Counted from the stretch's first letter, positions 36,053 to 44,846 are shown. The stretch is DNA of 64,000 bases from Pseudomonas cichorii (GCF_015471405.1 NZ_BLVZ01000020.1:1-64000), one strand, 5' to 3'. Program-made: numbers and translations. The notes: generated from the sequence alone by a model not told the origin.

Positions 36053-36310
36053 TCATGCAACAGCAGTAGCCTTTTCCCACCAGCCAATCAGACGAATAGC
36101 CTCAGCCTGATCAACACCGCAAACATCTTCCGCCGCCTTGAACTGACTACAGACAGCAGGTCGTTCAATCTTGCCAAACAGGCCACATAGCAACTCGGCA
36201 GATAAATGCAGGCAACGCTCTCCGGCAGGCTTGCCCGCTGGCATGCCCGGAATAGGAGAAGTAATGGAGGGAGCGATGCAACATGCACCACAACCGGAGC
36301 GGCAGTCCAT
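36053..36310 (-). CDS. YkgJ-family cysteine cluster protein
   Basis: An 85-aa cytoplasmic protein with the CRSGCGACC motif at residues 3-11, followed by CLHL, CGLFG and PAVCSQF cysteines, as in the YkgJ family of putative zinc- or iron-binding proteins. The size and the conserved cysteines fit the family; a biochemical function is not known. An AAGGGTG site precedes the start. Confidence 0.88.
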   Translation of the reverse strand: MDCRSGCGACCIAPSITSPIPGMPAGKPAGERCLHLSAELLCGLFGKIERPAVCSQFKAAEDVCGVDQAEAIRLIGWWEKATAVA

Positions 36311-36400
36311 GACCAGACACCCTTGCTGAAGATGAAAAAGAAAGATAGTAGCTGCTAAAACGGACGTTTCAAAACGCCATATCAGACGAGCAACAAGGCC

Positions 36401-37069
36401 TTACTGCTTGAATTTGAAATCCAGCGCTGCCCCTTCGATATCGCGCCGGCTTTCATTGCGCATTTGCAGCTGCATTTCATTGCTCAGCAAACGCCCATTA
36501 AGCTCGAAAGGACTTGGATCAGACGAAGAACCTTTATTACCGAACATCTGCGGCAGCAAAGGTTTGCGCTTGGCCGTAATGACATTAGCAGGAGGAGAAA
36601 GCTCCTTGACCATCTCTGGCGGCAGGCTCAGATCGAGCTTGGGCTGAGCCAATCGAACATCCTTGACCGAGCCTTTGCCGGCCGTGTTTTTTTCACGCCC
36701 AGACACAACAGCGGCTTTCTCCTTGACCTTGACCACTGGAGCTTTTGCAGTCGCAGCCTTGGCCTGTACAGGCCTGGAATCAGGGACTTTGCTGGCAGAA
36801 ACAGGGCGCGGCGGTATTACCGCCTCCTTGCCCGCCACCACCGGGACAACCGGCGCACTGGGTTTCAACTCATGCACAGGTGGTGCAGGCACAGGCGCAG
36901 GTGCCACCTGCCTGGCAGGCACAGAATCGGGGGCGACGACCGCCGCCGATGGCCGGGCAGGCGCAGAAACAGCCTCAACCTTCGGCTTTGGGGCCGGCGC
37001 GTCTTGAGAGTCACACGCACTCAACAACACCGCGACGACCAATCCGAAACAACGAAACGCATTATTCAT
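36401..37069 (-). CDS. Proline/alanine-rich lipoprotein, function unknown
   Basis: 222 aa from ATG 37069. The signal peptide CFGLVVAVLLSACDSQ has a lipobox LSAC. A long stretch (about residues 22-140) is made almost wholly of Pro, Ala, Val and Lys, a likely cell-wall-spanning or disordered linker. A C-terminal part of about 60 residues looks more ordered (FELNGRLLSNEMQLQMRNES, ending in LDFKFKQ). The frame runs 21 codons further upstream but the signal peptide fixes the start. The Pro/Ala-rich composition can cause false matches to translation initiation factor 2. Confidence 0.82.
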   Translation of the reverse strand: MNNAFRCFGLVVAVLLSACDSQDAPAPKPKVEAVSAPARPSAAVVAPDSVPARQVAPAPVPAPPVHELKPSAPVVPVVAGKEAVIPPRPVSASKVPDSRPVQAKAATAKAPVVKVKEKAAVVSGREKNTAGKGSVKDVRLAQPKLDLSLPPEMVKELSPPANVITAKRKPLLPQMFGNKGSSSDPSPFELNGRLLSNEMQLQMRNESRRDIEGAALDFKFKQ

Positions 37070-37165
37070 AGATAAAACGGCAGAGGCAGAAAGTGCACAT
37101 GCTGTCCTTTTGCGACACGCCTGACAAGGCAAGAGTGCCCACGATCAGACAAAAAGCACTTGCGC

Positions 37166-38605
37166 TCAATAAGCTGGCACCGTTTCCTGACACAATTGCT
37201 TGGCCAGCATCCCCAAGGTCATCAAGGCCCGCTCCGCTTCACGGTTCCAGGGCATGCCACAGTTCAGGCGAATACAGTGATTGAACTGCTCTGTATTACT
37301 GAAAATAAGGCCCGGCGCGATACTGATCCCCTGCTCCAGCGCCCGCACATGCAATTCCTGGGTATTGACGCGCCCCGGCAGGCTGACCCACAGGATGAAG
37401 CCTCCGAGCGGGCGACTCATCTGAGTGCCCTCAGGGAAAAACTGCTGCACCGCTAACTGGAAGGCACTCAGATTCTTGCGATATTCCAGGCGAATAAAGC
37501 GTAAATGCCGGTCATAACCGCCATTTTCCAGATAAGCAGCAATAGCCATCTGCGTGACGCTACAGGCCGAATGGGTACTGAAGGTCTGCAAACGCTGTAT
37601 TTCAGCCTGATATTTCCCCGCAATCATCCAGCCGATACGCACACCTGGCGACAGTGTCTTGGAGAAACTGGAGCAATAAATCACGCGGCCAAGGCGGTCG
37701 AACGCCTTCAAGGCCTTGGTGCGCCCTACTTCAAACATCAGCTCGCCATACACATCGTCTTCAACGACCTGTATATCGAAGTCCGACGCCAGTCGCAGCA
37801 GGTTCTTCTGCCGCTCTTCCGGCATGGTGCCGCCCAATGGATTGCTCAAGCGCGCAGTCAACACCAAAGCCTTGATCGACCACTGATTGGCCGCCAGTTG
37901 CAAGGCTTCCAGGCTGATACCTGTCGATGGATCGCTGGGAATCTCGATGACCTTGAGCCCCAGCAGATCCGCCAGTTGCAGCAGGCCGTAATAGGCAGGC
38001 GACTCGGCCGCGATCAGGTCTCCGGGCTGGGTCAGCACTCGCAAGGCCATTTGCAAGGCATCGACACAACCATGGGTAATCACCACTTCATACGGATCAA
38101 CCACCACGCCAGCATCACGCATACGGATGGCAACCTGCCTGCGCAGCGGCTCAAAGCCAGGGCTGAACATGTAACTGAACGCACGCGGGCTGTGAAAGCG
38201 CGTCACCTTTGCCAATTGCTGGTGCAGGGCGCGAACCGGCAGATAGTCCACGTGAGGCACAGCAGCGCCAAGTGCGAAAACACCCTCGCGGCGCGACTCC
38301 TCCAGCACTTGCTGGATGATGCTGCTGCGGGTCACCAGACCCGGGCGCTCAACCCGCGCGATATCAGGCGTCGACGCCGTCAATGCGGGCGTCTGATGTA
38401 CGTAATAGCCGGACTGCGGGCGAGCACGAATCAGCCCCTGATCCTCAAGATTCGCGTAAGCCTGTAACACCGTTGCATGGCTGACATTGAGCTGTGAGCT
38501 CATCTTGCGGACCGATGGCACACGCTCGCCGGGCTGATAGACACCTCGACGAATGTCTTCCGCCAACTGCTGAGCAATACGCTGATAAAGCAAAAGATTG
38601 GTCAT
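37166..38605 (-). CDS. MocR-type regulator: GntR wHTH fused to PLP aminotransferase domain
   Basis: 479 aa from ATG 38605 (MTNLLLYQRIAQQLAEDI); the frame runs 41 codons upstream without support. Residues 1-70 are a GntR winged helix (GVYQPGERVPSVRKMSSQL). From about 110 on there is a type-I aminotransferase fold, with ESPAYYGLLQLADLL and the PLP-lysine motif SSFSKTLSPGVRIGW. Such MocR proteins bind PLP and an amino-acid-like effector to control a neighbouring gene, usually divergent. Here no gene stands divergently; the next gene on that side is the OmpA-like one, convergent in direction. The target is therefore unknown. Confidence 0.92.
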   Translation of the reverse strand: MTNLLLYQRIAQQLAEDIRRGVYQPGERVPSVRKMSSQLNVSHATVLQAYANLEDQGLIRARPQSGYYVHQTPALTASTPDIARVERPGLVTRSSIIQQVLEESRREGVFALGAAVPHVDYLPVRALHQQLAKVTRFHSPRAFSYMFSPGFEPLRRQVAIRMRDAGVVVDPYEVVITHGCVDALQMALRVLTQPGDLIAAESPAYYGLLQLADLLGLKVIEIPSDPSTGISLEALQLAANQWSIKALVLTARLSNPLGGTMPEERQKNLLRLASDFDIQVVEDDVYGELMFEVGRTKALKAFDRLGRVIYCSSFSKTLSPGVRIGWMIAGKYQAEIQRLQTFSTHSACSVTQMAIAAYLENGGYDRHLRFIRLEYRKNLSAFQLAVQQFFPEGTQMSRPLGGFILWVSLPGRVNTQELHVRALEQGISIAPGLIFSNTEQFNHCIRLNCGMPWNREAERALMTLGMLAKQLCQETVPAY

Positions 38606-38774
38606 TACACAGCCTCGCACCGACCCGCAATTTGTTTTTGTAGGGGAGATAATAGCCCAAAGACCATAACAGTCATAAAGTGTACTGGGACAGTTTCTCT
38701 TCAAGCCCGTTATTGTGCGCTCTGACAAAAAATATTGTCGGGCAAAGATGCCAAAAACACGGCCTTTTAAGCCA

Positions 38775-38811
38775 AAAAAAGCCCGAGGCCGTTTCCGACG
38801 TCGGGCTTTTT
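38775..38811 (-). terminator. Rho-independent terminator of the OmpA-like operon
   Basis: An AAAAAAAGCCCGA / TCGGGCTTTTTT stem with a GGCCGTTTCCGACG loop lies 13 bp after the stop of the OmpA-like gene, with a T-run in the minus direction. Confidence 0.85.
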
Positions 38812-38824
38812 TCAGATTTTTTTA

Positions 38825-39640
38825 TTACCGGGCAGCGCCCAACTGGCCCTTATCGTCGGAAAAGACGATTTCGACCCGACGATTTTGTGCCCGTCCACGC
38901 TCGGAAGCGTTCACATCGACCGGATATTGCTGACCATAGCCTTCGACCTGAATGCGCTTGTCATCCACACCTAGATCGGTCAGAACATCGGCAACCGATT
39001 GCGCACGATCCCTGGACAGTTTCAGGTTTTCCTGTCGATCACCAGTGCTGTCGGTATAACCCTCGATCCTTACGGTTCGACGAGGATTAAGCAGCAAGAA
39101 CTGTACGACCTTAAGAACGGTGCGATTGGCAGAGCTTTTCAGCTCGGCATGACCCGGATCGAACAGCACATCACCCAACGTCATGACCAGACCACGGTCG
39201 GTCTGCGTGGTGGCAAGACTGAGTATCTGGTCTTCCAGCCACTTGCCATGCTGCTGCGCGCTGGCCAGCTTGGCCTCGCGCAAGGCCAGTTGCAGGCGCT
39301 GACGCTCCAGTTCCAGTTTCGCCAGTTGCTCCTGAGCCAGCAGCAAGTTGCTGTGCTCACGGGCAATTTCACTGTAACGGGTACTCAGGTAAGCGTAGTG
39401 ACTGACATCGCTCCCGCTGCCCAGATAACTCGACAGACGCTCTGCCCGCGCCAGCGATTCACCGGAGCGAATCACGTCCTTGGGCGCGCTGCGTAGAACA
39501 TCGGGATCTTCTTTCACTTTCTGGAAATCTGTACTGGCCTGACGCAAGGCCTGCTCACTGTCCTGATGACCGGCGCAGCCATACAGCCCCGCCACTCCCA
39601 GCAAGAGACATCCGCTCAATACACGCGAAATACCATTCAT
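38825..39640 (-). CDS. OmpA-family lipoprotein
   Basis: 271 aa. Signal peptide with lipobox LYGC (Cys about 22), an N-terminal DUF4398-like helical region (about 30-140, KLELERQRLQLALREAKLAS), and a C-terminal OmpA/MotB peptidoglycan-binding domain with TVRIEGYTDSTGDRQENLKL and NRRVEIVF. It should anchor the outer membrane to the peptidoglycan. Its ATG overlaps the stop of the preceding DUF4398 gene, so the two are coupled. It is the last gene of a three-gene unit with the periplasmic binding protein. Confidence 0.92.
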   Translation of the reverse strand: MNGISRVLSGCLLLGVAGLYGCAGHQDSEQALRQASTDFQKVKEDPDVLRSAPKDVIRSGESLARAERLSSYLGSGSDVSHYAYLSTRYSEIAREHSNLLLAQEQLAKLELERQRLQLALREAKLASAQQHGKWLEDQILSLATTQTDRGLVMTLGDVLFDPGHAELKSSANRTVLKVVQFLLLNPRRTVRIEGYTDSTGDRQENLKLSRDRAQSVADVLTDLGVDDKRIQVEGYGQQYPVDVNASERGRAQNRRVEIVFSDDKGQLGAAR

Positions 39641-39990
39641 TGAGCTTCCCCCAACTGCTTGCGCAGACGATTGAGGCGAACATTCAACTGATTGATCTGC
39701 TCCTGACTTTTCAGGGTCAGTACACGCGCCTCGGCCAGACGCGCATCAAGCTCGGCCTGCTCCGCATTCATGCGCGCATCCTTATAGGATTTATCGGCCA
39801 TGTCGGCACGTGCCTGGGTAAATCTGGATTCTGCCGTGACAAGCTCGGGCTGCTCATCGGTAGCACCGACCGCCTTGGCCTGTTCCAGAGCCTGCTCGGT
39901 CAGCTTGAATTGTTCGATCGGTGCCGGATCATTGGCACAGCCGGTCAATGTGGCGATGGCCATAAATGCAATTAAAGGGCGAATACTCAC
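39637..39990 (-). CDS. DUF4398 lipoprotein
   Basis: 117 aa from GTG 39990, which has TAGGAA 6 nt upstream. Signal peptide IRPLIAFMAIATLTGC with lipobox LTGC. The mature part is a short helix-turn-helix bundle of the DUF4398 type (QARADMADKSYKDARMNAEQ, then a Gln-rich coiled coil). The frame continues upstream into the preceding gene without a better start. Overlaps the OmpA-like gene by 4 nt. Confidence 0.85.
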   Translation of the reverse strand: MSIRPLIAFMAIATLTGCANDPAPIEQFKLTEQALEQAKAVGATDEQPELVTAESRFTQARADMADKSYKDARMNAEQAELDARLAEARVLTLKSQEQINQLNVRLNRLRKQLGEAQ

Positions 39991-40000
39991 AAAAACATTC

Positions 40001-40831
40001 CTACTTGTTTGGGGCGCTGGTGCTGGCAGGTTGCAGCAACTGGGCTTTCCACAATTCCAGATTGCGCTGGATGACTTGACCCGCAAGGCCCGAAGCCGCC
40101 GATTCTGTCATCTTTTTCACCAACTGTCCGCGCAACCATGGATCGTTGCAGGCCGAATTCACCGATAACGCCAGATGCAGACCCGGTTTATCAAGAGGCT
40201 CAGGCTGAGCAACCAGATCCGCCGACAAGCCAAGCGTCTGCGCCATGACCATGCCTGAATAACGCCCGGCCAATACATATTCGACCTGCCCAAGCGCCAG
40301 CTTCTGAAAAGCCAGGGTCAGATTGGGCAAGCGTTCCAGAACCAGGTGTTCTTTCGCAGTCGCCTCGAATGACTGGGTCAGACGGGTCCTCTCGGAAATT
40401 GCACCCGGCTGCCCGTGCAAGTCAGCCAGGGAATTGAACGGCAAGGCACGATCATGACGAGTCCAGACCAGGATTTCATTCTGGACAATCGGGGGATCGA
40501 TGTAATCGAGTGAGCCAGATTGCGCCTGATTCAACGGCGCATCAGCCAGCAGGTCCATACGACCGGTTCGCACTTCCTCAAGCGCCTGACTGCGCTTGCC
40601 TGCATACAGAAACTCGACATCCAGATCCAGCGACTCCGCCGCCTGCCTGAGCAAGTCGGCATTGGCCCCGATCAAATGCCTGGGGTCCTGCGGATCACGC
40701 CACAGATAAGGCGGCGCATCCGGGCTGCCGGTCACGATCAGCCGCTCGCACTTGCCTGCTGCAGTTGCAAGCGACGGCAGCACCAGCAGCCCCAGAAGAA
40801 GCGAGGACAAAAACAGCCTTGGCTGGCCCAT
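40001..40831 (-). CDS. Periplasmic solute-binding-like protein (SBP family 3 type)
   Basis: 276 aa from ATG 40831; signal peptide LFLSSLLLGLLVLPSLATAA. The mature part has the two-lobe binding fold of polar amino acid binding proteins (IVTGSPDAPPYLWRD, GANADLLRQAAESLDLDVEF, GRMDLLADAPLNQAQS). No permease or ATPase lies beside it; instead it precedes the DUF4398 and OmpA lipoproteins by 10 bp, so it may act as an envelope sensor rather than in transport. That role is inferred from context only. Confidence 0.85.
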   Translation of the reverse strand: MGQPRLFLSSLLLGLLVLPSLATAAGKCERLIVTGSPDAPPYLWRDPQDPRHLIGANADLLRQAAESLDLDVEFLYAGKRSQALEEVRTGRMDLLADAPLNQAQSGSLDYIDPPIVQNEILVWTRHDRALPFNSLADLHGQPGAISERTRLTQSFEATAKEHLVLERLPNLTLAFQKLALGQVEYVLAGRYSGMVMAQTLGLSADLVAQPEPLDKPGLHLALSVNSACNDPWLRGQLVKKMTESAASGLAGQVIQRNLELWKAQLLQPASTSAPNK

Positions 40832-40852
40832 GGATAATCCTTTTTCAGCACA

Positions 40853-40922
40853 ACAAAAAACCCGTTCACTCAGGCCACGCACCCTGTCAGGACAGGTATG
40901 CACGGCCGGATTGAACGGGTTC
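40853..40922 (-). terminator. Probable terminator of etfBA with long loop
   Basis: AACCCGTTCA (40913-40922 region, read on the minus strand) pairs with TGAACGGGTT near 40857-40866, followed by TTTTTT; the loop holds two further small hairpins. A perfect 20-bp palindrome AAACTGGTTTAAACCAGTTT (40926-40945) spans the etfA stop codon itself. Confidence 0.6.
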
Positions 40923-40933
40923 TCGAAACTGGT

Positions 40934-41863
40934 TTAAACCAGTTTTTCCAGCTCAGGCACAGCTTCGAACAGATCAGCCACCAGACCGTAATCGGCCACC
41001 TGGAAGATCGGAGCTTCTTCGTCCTTGTTGATCGCGACGATCACCTTGGAGTCCTTCATGCCCGCCAGATGCTGGATCGCGCCGGAAATACCCACCGCGA
41101 TGTACAACTGAGGAGCAACGATCTTGCCAGTCTGACCGACCTGCATGTCGTTGGGTACGAAACCGGCATCGACCGCGGCACGGGACGCACCCACCGCAGC
41201 ACCCAGTTTGTCCGCCAGTGCGTACAGGTGCTTGAAGTTGTCGCCGTTCTGCATGCCGCGACCGCCGGAAACAACGATCTTGGCAGCGGTCAGTTCCGGA
41301 CGATCGGACTTGGCCAGCTCTTCGCCAACGAAGGACGATTTGCCTGCATCATGAGCAGCAGAGACCGCTTCGACCGCAGCCGAACCACCTTCTGCGGCTA
41401 CCGGATCGAAACCGGTCGCACGCACGGTGATGACCTTGACCGACGCGCTCGATTGCACGGTGGCAATGGCGTTACCGGCATAGATCGGACGCTTGAAGGT
41501 GTCAGCCGATTCAACCGAAACGATTTCGGAGATCTGATCCACATCCAGCTGCGCCGCAACGCGAGGCAGGATGTTTTTGCCGTTGGAGGTCGCGGCAGCC
41601 AGGATGTGACTGTAGCCAGAGGCCAGTTCGACAACCAGCGGCGCAACGTTTTCCGGCAACTGATGCGCGTAGGCAGCGTTGTCGGCAACCAGAACCTTGG
41701 CAACACCTGCGATTCGGGCAGCAGCTTCAGCCACAGCACTCACGCCGGAACCGGCCACCAGGACATTGATATCGCCACCGATCTTCTGGGCAGCAGCAAT
41801 GGTGTTCAGCGTGGCAGGAGCCACGGCTGCATTGTCATGTTCAGCGATAACCAGGATAGTCAT
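40934..41863 (-). CDS. etfA: Electron transfer flavoprotein alpha subunit
   Basis: Binds FAD and, as a dimer with EtfB, accepts electrons from acyl-CoA and related dehydrogenases. 309 aa, with the C-terminal FAD motif YIAVGISGAIQHLAGM, then VIVAINKDEEAPIFQVADYG. The ATG follows the etfB stop directly (TAAATG). The product hands electrons to the ETF-quinone oxidoreductase encoded divergently at 43132. Confidence 0.97.
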   Translation of the reverse strand: MTILVIAEHDNAAVAPATLNTIAAAQKIGGDINVLVAGSGVSAVAEAAARIAGVAKVLVADNAAYAHQLPENVAPLVVELASGYSHILAAATSNGKNILPRVAAQLDVDQISEIVSVESADTFKRPIYAGNAIATVQSSASVKVITVRATGFDPVAAEGGSAAVEAVSAAHDAGKSSFVGEELAKSDRPELTAAKIVVSGGRGMQNGDNFKHLYALADKLGAAVGASRAAVDAGFVPNDMQVGQTGKIVAPQLYIAVGISGAIQHLAGMKDSKVIVAINKDEEAPIFQVADYGLVADLFEAVPELEKLV

Positions 41864-42613
41864 TTAGATTACCTTCGCTTCGGTTTTCAGTTTTTCGACC
41901 AGTTCAGCAACAGACTTGACCTTGATACCGGCGCTACGTGCTGCCGGCGCTTCGACCTTGACAGTCTTGTTGGTCGACGCCGTGGAAACGCCCAGAGCAT
42001 CGGGAGTCAGCGTTTCAAGCGGCTTTTTCTTGGCCTTCATGATGTTGGGCAGCGAAGCGTAACGTGGCTCGTTCAGACGCAGGTCTGTGGTCACGATAGC
42101 CGGCAGGCTCAGGGATACAGTTTGCAGACCGCCGTCGATTTCGCGGGTCACGGCAACCTTGTCACCCGACACTTCGACCTTGGAAGCAAAGGTACCTTGC
42201 GGGTAACCGCTCAGGGCAGCCAGCATCTGGCCGGTCTGATTGTTATCGCTGTCGATGGCCTGTTTACCCAGGATCACCAGCTGTGGCTGCTCCTTGTCGA
42301 CCACGGCCTTGAGCAGCTTGGCGACAGCCAGGGAAGTCAGCTCTTCGGCGGACTCGACCAGCACGGCACGGTCAGCACCCAGCGCCAGGGCAGTACGCAG
42401 TTGCTCCTGTGCGGTAGTCGGGCCGATGGTAACCACGACGATTTCGCTCGCTACGCCCTTTTCTTTCAGGCGGACAGCCTCTTCCACAGCGATTTCGCAG
42501 AAGGGGTTCATGGACATTTTGACGTTGGCAAGATCGACGCCGGAGTTGTCCGCCTTGACGCGAACCTTGACGTTGTAGTCGACCACTCGTTTGACAGCTA
42601 CAAGAACCTTCAT
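41864..42613 (-). CDS. etfB: Electron transfer flavoprotein beta subunit
   Basis: 249 aa from ATG 42613 (MKVLVAVKRVVDYNVKVRVK), matching the family start; the open frame upstream is not supported. The AMP-binding region (ALALGADRAVLV, GKQAIDSDNNQTGQMLAAL) and the recognition loop area VTREIDGGLQTVSLSLPAI are present. First gene of etfBA, divergent from ETF-QO across a 518-bp region. Confidence 0.97.
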   Translation of the reverse strand: MKVLVAVKRVVDYNVKVRVKADNSGVDLANVKMSMNPFCEIAVEEAVRLKEKGVASEIVVVTIGPTTAQEQLRTALALGADRAVLVESAEELTSLAVAKLLKAVVDKEQPQLVILGKQAIDSDNNQTGQMLAALSGYPQGTFASKVEVSGDKVAVTREIDGGLQTVSLSLPAIVTTDLRLNEPRYASLPNIMKAKKKPLETLTPDALGVSTASTNKTVKVEAPAARSAGIKVKSVAELVEKLKTEAKVI

Positions 42614-42985
42614 GGATTCCTCACTCTCCGGTGAAAAGAAAGTCGCCCGGCATGACCAGACGATCGATATGTGTGCCCTCAACAAGCAATCGTTTCAGTG
42701 CAGGCATCGGGGATGTCTATCAAAACAACCGCCAAAAAACCGTATATAAGGCCAGATCACACCCATCAAGCGCCTCCATGGCGTGTAGAATGCGCCGCGC
42801 GCAATGGCCGGACTGCCTGCACTACGCTCACCTGATGCCTTTTCAGAGGTTTCATTGAACCTCGCTTCAGCCTACGGCGAGCGCAAAACCGCCCGTATCT
42901 TGACCGCAACGCCTTTTCCGGTCAATACGACATATCGGCCAGTCATGAGTCTCGCGTCTTTGATTTATCTGGCCTGCGGCCAATT

Positions 42986-42999
42986 CAAACGAACGTTTG
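42986..42999. promoter_or_regulatory. PsrA-type operator upstream of ETF-QO
   Basis: CAAACGAACGTTTG has perfect 6-bp inverted arms CAAACG/CGTTTG and matches the PsrA consensus (G/C)AAAC-N2-4-GTTT(G/C). PsrA is the Pseudomonas TetR-type regulator that senses long-chain fatty acids and controls beta-oxidation and ETF genes. The site ends 2 bp before the -35 box of the ETF-QO promoter, a position suited to blocking polymerase. Confidence 0.8.
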
Positions 43000-43001
43000 T
43001 A

Positions 43002-43030
43002 TTGGACCTGCAAAGTGGTGTAGATATAAT
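43002..43030 (+). promoter_or_regulatory. Sigma-70 promoter of ETF-QO
   Basis: TTGGAC (43002-43007) and TATAAT (43025-43030) with a 17-bp spacer, about 100 bp before the GTG start. It lies directly beside the PsrA-type operator. Confidence 0.8.
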
Positions 43031-43131
43031 GCGCTCCTTGAAAAGACGGGCAGGCATCTCATGCCTCCGCACGTCGGTTTGTACGCTTCATATAAAAAAA
43101 TACCGTGAGCCTTGAGAGTAGGAGATAGCCT

Positions 43132-44787
43132 GTGGAACGCGAATACATGGAATTCGACGTCGTCATCGTCGGAGCCGGCCCTTCCGGGCTTTCTGCCGCG
43201 TGCCGTCTTAAACAGAAGGCTGCCGAAGCGGGCCAGGAAATCAGCGTCTGCGTGGTGGAAAAAGGCTCCGAAGTCGGTGCACACATTCTGTCCGGTGCGG
43301 TATTCGAACCTCGCGCCCTGAACGAGCTCTTCCCGAACTGGCAGGAACTTGGCGCGCCACTCAACACGCCGGTCAAGCGTGATGACATTTATATGCTGCG
43401 CAGCGCCGACACCTCCATAAAAGTACCTGACCTGTTCGTGCCCAAGACCATGCACAACCAGGGCAACTACATTATTTCCCTGGGTAACCTGTGCCGCTGG
43501 CTCGCCCAGCAGGCCGAAAACCTGGGTGTCGAGATCTATCCGGGCTTTGCCGCACAGGAAGCGCTGATCGACGAAAACGGCGTAGTGCGCGGGATCGTCA
43601 CCGGCGATCTGGGCGTAGATCGCGAAGGTAACCCGAAAGAAGGCCTGTACACGCCCGGCATGGAACTGCGCGGCAAGTACACCCTGTTCGCCGAAGGCTG
43701 CCGTGGCCACATCGGCAAGCAACTGATCAAGCGCTTCAACCTGGACAGCGAAGCCGATGCCCAGCATTACGGCATCGGCCTCAAGGAAATCTGGGAAGTC
43801 GATCCGGCGAAGCACGAGCAAGGCCTGGTGGTTCATACCGCCGGCTGGCCGCTGGACGACCAGAACATGGGCGGCTCTTTCCTGTATCACCTGGAAAACA
43901 ATCAGGTGGTAGTCGGCCTGATCGTCGACCTGTCCTACAGCAACCCTTACCTGTCGCCTTTCGACGAATTCCAGCGTTACAAGCACCATCCGGTCATCAA
44001 ACAGTACCTGGAAGGCGGCAAACGCATCAGCTACGGTGCCCGCGCCATCTGCAAGGGCGGCCTGAATTCCCTGCCGAAAATGGTTTTCGCGGGTGGCGCA
44101 TTGATCGGTTGCGACCTCGGCACCCTGAACTTCGCCAAGATCAAGGGCAGCCACACAGCCATGAAATCCGGCATGCTCGCTGCGGAATCGGTGGCCGACG
44201 CCCTGCTCGCCGGCAAGGAAGGCGGCGATGTCCTGACCTCGTACGTGGACGCCTTCAAGGCCAGCTGGCTGCATGAAGAACTGTTCGCCAGCCGCAACTT
44301 CGGCCCGGCGCTGCACAAGTTCGGCACAGTCGTGGGCGGCGCGTTCAACTTTATCGACCAGAACATTTTCGGCGGCAAGATCCCGTTCACCCTGCACGAT
44401 ACCAAGCCGGACTACGCCTGCCTCAAGCTGGCAGCCGACTCGAAGAAGATCGACTACCCGAAACCCGACGGCAAGCTCAGCTTCGACAAGCTCAGCTCGG
44501 TATTCCTCTCCAGCACCAACCATGAAGAGGAACAACCTTGCCACCTGAAGCTGGCCGATCCGAGCATTCCGCTCACCAGCAACCTGCCGCTCTATGACGA
44601 ACCGGCCCAGCGCTACTGCCCTGCCGGCGTCTATGAAGTGATTACTCAGGAAGATGGCGAGAAGCGCTTCCAGATCAACGCTCAGAACTGCGTTCACTGC
44701 AAGACCTGTGACATCAAGGATCCTGCGCAGAACATCACCTGGGTGACGCCGGAAGGGGCTGGCGGGCCGACTTACCCGAACATGTAG
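43132..44787 (+). CDS. Electron transfer flavoprotein-ubiquinone oxidoreductase
   Basis: A membrane-associated flavoprotein with FAD and a 4Fe-4S cluster that passes electrons from EtfAB to ubiquinone. 551 aa from GTG 43132 (reading VEREYMEFDVVIVGAGPSG), with the N-terminal FAD fold and the C-terminal cluster motif NCVHCKTCDIKDP. The substrate-side residues around GGALIGCDLGTLNF are present. It is divergent from etfBA, and both arms are probably governed by the fatty-acid regulator site at 42986. Confidence 0.96.
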   Translation: MEREYMEFDVVIVGAGPSGLSAACRLKQKAAEAGQEISVCVVEKGSEVGAHILSGAVFEPRALNELFPNWQELGAPLNTPVKRDDIYMLRSADTSIKVPDLFVPKTMHNQGNYIISLGNLCRWLAQQAENLGVEIYPGFAAQEALIDENGVVRGIVTGDLGVDREGNPKEGLYTPGMELRGKYTLFAEGCRGHIGKQLIKRFNLDSEADAQHYGIGLKEIWEVDPAKHEQGLVVHTAGWPLDDQNMGGSFLYHLENNQVVVGLIVDLSYSNPYLSPFDEFQRYKHHPVIKQYLEGGKRISYGARAICKGGLNSLPKMVFAGGALIGCDLGTLNFAKIKGSHTAMKSGMLAAESVADALLAGKEGGDVLTSYVDAFKASWLHEELFASRNFGPALHKFGTVVGGAFNFIDQNIFGGKIPFTLHDTKPDYACLKLAADSKKIDYPKPDGKLSFDKLSSVFLSSTNHEEEQPCHLKLADPSIPLTSNLPLYDEPAQRYCPAGVYEVITQEDGEKRFQINAQNCVHCKTCDIKDPAQNITWVTPEGAGGPTYPNM

Positions 44788-44821
44788 GAAACAAGCTGCA
44801 AGTTTTTAGCGGCAAGCTGCA

Positions 44822-44846
44822 AGAAAGCCCCTTTTGGGGCTTTCTT
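44822..44846. terminator. Bidirectional terminator between ETF-QO and the AraC regulator
   Basis: An AGAAAGCCCC-TTT-GGGGCTTTCT hairpin between convergent genes, with a T-run on the plus side. It is preceded by AAGCTGCAAG repeat words. Confidence 0.85.

Larger units (their letters stand above)
42614..43131. other. Divergent regulatory region between etfB and ETF-QO
   Basis: No gene is seen. The right half holds a PsrA-type operator (42986-42999) next to a near-consensus promoter for ETF-QO (43002-43030). No promoter for etfB was identified with confidence in the left half. Confidence 0.6.

Noticed and set aside
36401..37069. Pro/Ala-rich protein considered as translation initiation factor 2
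   Set aside because: The resemblance is composition only; it has a lipoprotein signal peptide and no GTPase motifs.
40898..42634. 578-codon open frame opposite etfBA
   Set aside because: It spans two genuine genes in antisense, and its residues have no family resemblance.
42985..44697. 570-codon open frame opposite ETF-QO
   Set aside because: ETF-QO has the FAD fold and 4Fe-4S motif; the antisense frame has neither motif nor start site.
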